DNA from: a virus
DNA: 30,006 nt
Strand: one strand, 5' to 3'
Virus record (IMG/VR): IMGVR_UViG_3300023240_000078
Span: 1-30,006 of that record
Both the position numbers and the translations under genes were made by a program. Within the stretch, counting starts at the first letter, position 1. Every line of letters starts with the position of its first letter. This document shows positions 28,783 through 30,006 of the stretch, one piece after another. The notes beneath the pieces are model-generated. The model was not told the origin of the DNA. It was given only the letters and a program-made list of their open reading frames with translations, and ran no database searches.

Positions 28783-29295
28783 ATGAACAAGTGGATAATA
28801 AGTGACCTGCATCTAGGACATAAAAGTATCCTAGAATTTGAACCTAATAGACTAGGAGAGAAAGTAGATAGTGTAGAAGAGCATGATGATATCTTAGAAG
28901 TAAGATACAGAGCTACTGTACAACCTAAAGATACATGTTATTTCTTAGGTGACGTAGCCTTCTCAGCTAAAAAGCTAGAGAGTATTAAGAACTGGCCGGG
29001 GCGTAAAGTATTAATACGAGGGAACCACGATGATAAATCAGAGGAACTCTATAGACATATATTTACTAAAATCTATGGAGTCCTTAAAATTGATAGGGTC
29101 TGGTTCAGTCATGCACCTATACATACTCAAGAGCTTAGAGGGTGTCCTAGTGTACATGGTCATGTTCATAGTAATATAATTCTTGATGGGTATCATAGAC
29201 CTGATAAGCGCTATAGAGCAGTATGTGTAGAACAGAATCAAGGATGGCCTGAAAGTTTTGATAGAGTTATTGAGGAGGTAAAATCTAATGGATAA
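28783..29295 (+). CDS. Metallophosphoesterase
   Basis: A 170-aa calcineurin-like enzyme. DLHLGH (residues 8-13), YFLGDVAF, IRGNHDD, WFSHAPI and GHVH are all present, giving a complete two-metal site. The substrate is unknown; phage enzymes of this kind act on nucleotides or 2',3'-phosphates. It overlaps the next small gene by 8 bases. Confidence 0.9.
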   Translation: MNKWIISDLHLGHKSILEFEPNRLGEKVDSVEEHDDILEVRYRATVQPKDTCYFLGDVAFSAKKLESIKNWPGRKVLIRGNHDDKSEELYRHIFTKIYGVLKIDRVWFSHAPIHTQELRGCPSVHGHVHSNIILDGYHRPDKRYRAVCVEQNQGWPESFDRVIEEVKSNG

Positions 29296-29431
29296 TGAAA
29301 CATATGAGGATTTTATGTCTCTTCTTGATCAACTTCAAAATTCTTTAACCGAATTGAATTTTATGATTTTTTCTAAGAGGCAAGAAACTATTCTAGATTC
29401 TTTAGAAGAAGATAAAGAAAAAGATTCTTAA
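29288..29431 (+). CDS. Small 47-aa acidic protein
   Basis: GAGGAGG lies upstream of the ATG at 29288, which is inside the end of the phosphoesterase gene. The product is acidic and helical (DNETYEDFMSLLDQLQNS, later EEDKEKDS). No family recognised. It is the last protein gene before the tRNA. Confidence 0.6.
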   Translation: MDNETYEDFMSLLDQLQNSLTELNFMIFSKRQETILDSLEEDKEKDS

Positions 29432-29527
29432 AGTTTTGGGGATATTACGGCAGCAAAGTATAGAGGATACTCTTATAAAAGTTAGGAACGATAAAATTCA
29501 GCCCGTCCTAGCATCCCAAATTCAATA

Positions 29528-29604
29528 GGGCCGATAGCTCAGTTGGTTAGAGCTTCTCACTCATAATGAGACGGTCGTAGGTTCAAGTCCTACTCGGCCC
29601 ACCA
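29528..29604 (+). tRNA. tRNA with CAT anticodon, probably tRNA-Ile2 (AUA)
   Basis: A 77-nt cloverleaf: GGGCCGA/TCGGCCC acceptor, GCTC/GAGC D-stem, TCTCA/TGAGA anticodon stem with loop CTCATAA, and GTAGG/CCTAC T-stem with TTCAAGT, plus encoded CCA. The anticodon CAT could mean Met or, after lysidine modification, Ile. The variable and T region (GGTC-GTAGG-TTCAAGTCC) looks like the E. coli Ile2 tRNA. The phage uses ATA codons very often, which favours Ile2. Confidence 0.93.
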
Positions 29605-29608
29605 AAAT

Positions 29609-29708
29609 GCGGGGTTGTCGTGATCGGCAATAGATAGAAGTTCTTATAATCAGCGCTGAGCCTAAGAGTTTCTGGAATGTCAAGGTTTGATTCCTTGGCC
29701 TCGCTCCA
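29609..29708 (+). tRNA. Unusual 100-nt tRNA-like element with encoded CCA
   Basis: GCGGGGT (29609-29615) pairs with GCCTCGC (29698-29704) over 7 bases with two G-U pairs, T is the discriminator and CCA is encoded. CAAGG/CCTTG with a TTTGATT loop is a T-arm. AGAAGTTCTTA (29636-29646) pairs over 11 bases with TAAGAGTTTCT (29663-29673), a stem much longer than an anticodon stem, with a 16-nt loop. The D-arm is poor. It may be a degenerate tRNA, a tRNA with an insertion or a tRNA mimic. Confidence 0.5.
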
Positions 29709-29720
29709 TATTTAAAGGAA

Positions 29721-29760
29721 TGACTGCGCCCGTCTGACAAAAGACAGTCACTATTTTATA
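29721..29760 (+). terminator. Possible terminator after the tRNA region
   Basis: TGACTG (29721-29726) and CAGTCA (29745-29750) form a 6-bp stem with an 18-nt loop, followed by CTATTTTATA. The long loop makes it a weak call. Confidence 0.35.
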
Positions 29761-29775
29761 TAAAGGTATATAAAT

Positions 29776-29952
29776 ATGAGTAACGGAGATAACGAGACTA
29801 TACAGGCGCTAAAGGCTGCGCTGCGGGAGGCTGATTGCCCCGAGTCCTGTCACAACGGCGGGATTTACTTTGATTTAGGTCATGGTGATTTTGATTTAGA
29901 ACGCTGCCCTTGGTGCGCTAACCGTGATGAGTTAATAGGAGAATCAGAATGA
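29776..29952 (+). CDS. Small zinc-binding protein, 58 aa
   Basis: Cysteines C21, C25, C44 and C47 (CPESC...CPWC) form a likely zinc site. The first half uses GC-rich codons (GCG, CTG, CGG), unlike the surrounding genes, which suggests recent acquisition. The start has AAAGG about 11 bases upstream. It overlaps the next gene in ATGA. Unknown function. Confidence 0.65.
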   Translation: MSNGDNETIQALKAALREADCPESCHNGGIYFDLGHGDFDLERCPWCANRDELIGESE

Positions 29953-30006
29953 GTTTAGAAATATGCTTCGAATGTGACTCCCGAGGGGCAGAGATCAAGC
30001 GCCTAA
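29949..30006 (+). CDS. N-terminal fragment of a cysteine-containing protein
   Basis: The first 19 residues are seen before the window ends: MSLEICFECDSRGAEIKRL. CFEC suggests the start of a zinc-binding domain. It is coupled to the preceding gene through ATGA, with AGGAG upstream. Nothing more can be said. Confidence 0.5.
   Translation, partial: MSLEICFECDSRGAEIKRL

Larger units (their letters stand above)
29432..29775 (+). other. Non-coding tRNA region between small genes
   Basis: These 344 bases hold no credible protein gene. They contain a tRNA (29528-29604), a tRNA-like element (29609-29708) and a hairpin TGACTG/CAGTCA (29721-29750) followed by TATTTTATAT, a possible terminator. The short stretch 29432-29527 contains only a weak AGTAT/ATACT hairpin. 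Confidence 0.7.

Noticed and set aside
29038-29241. Minus-strand frame inside the phosphoesterase gene
   Set aside because: It lies antisense to a gene whose catalytic motifs are all intact, and it has no ribosome site.

Overview
The window looks like part of a tailed double-stranded DNA phage genome, most likely a podovirus of a Gram-negative, perhaps marine, bacterium. The evidence is a compact leftward head/tail block (terminase, portal, scaffold, capsid, T7/P22-like adaptor and nozzle proteins, repeat-rich tail fibre) and a rightward arm of very small, tightly packed AT-rich genes. The arm also carries thyX, a single-strand DNA-binding protein, a metallophosphoesterase and a tRNA. Sigma-70 promoters and a lipobox protein suggest a Gram-negative host; the host itself is inference. 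No phage RNA polymerase, DNA polymerase, integrase or lysis enzyme is recognisable here, so the genome continues on both sides.

Layout. 1-11181 (minus strand, read right to left): terminase small subunit, a small basic protein, terminase large subunit, a 76-aa protein, portal, a 121-aa protein, scaffold, major capsid protein, a UUCG terminator, adaptor, nozzle-like protein, tail fibre, and the start of a NUMOD4/HNH-type protein at the left edge. The C-terminal part of the tail fibre and the left edge have much higher GC than the rest, which suggests module exchange. 11182-12186 is a one-kilobase non-coding hub. It holds two back-to-back sigma-70 promoters, a short RNA unit with strong hairpins, three direct repeats and a dense set of AGCCCT/AGGGCT palindromes.

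12187-19874 (plus strand): about 27 small genes, mostly of unknown function, in short translationally coupled runs that begin after promoter-like TTGACA sites. Many are paralogues: three DUF6197-like proteins, two zinc-finger proteins and several small membrane proteins. One group consists of a membrane protein, a 20-aa peptide, a lipoprotein and a second membrane protein.

19877-26303 is the most striking part: eight genes in a row, nearly all overlapping. They encode an ATP-grasp ligase, a small unknown protein, a gamma-glutamylcyclotransferase-like protein, a large unknown protein, a class II glutamine amidotransferase with a C-terminal zinc finger, a phage COOH-NH2 ligase, another unknown protein and an Amidoligase_2 family enzyme. 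This set matches the predicted phage peptide or isopeptide synthesis systems described for amidoligase neighbourhoods. Its product is unknown.

26336-30006: a zinc-ribbon protein, thyX, small proteins, a single-strand DNA-binding protein, a structured RNA-like stretch with tRNA-like features, a metallophosphoesterase, a tRNA with a CAT anticodon, an odd 100-nt tRNA-like element and two small cysteine-rich proteins at the right edge. Several near-consensus promoters lie inside genes (terL, thyX, the amidoligase gene), so transcription is probably driven from more places than the gene borders suggest.
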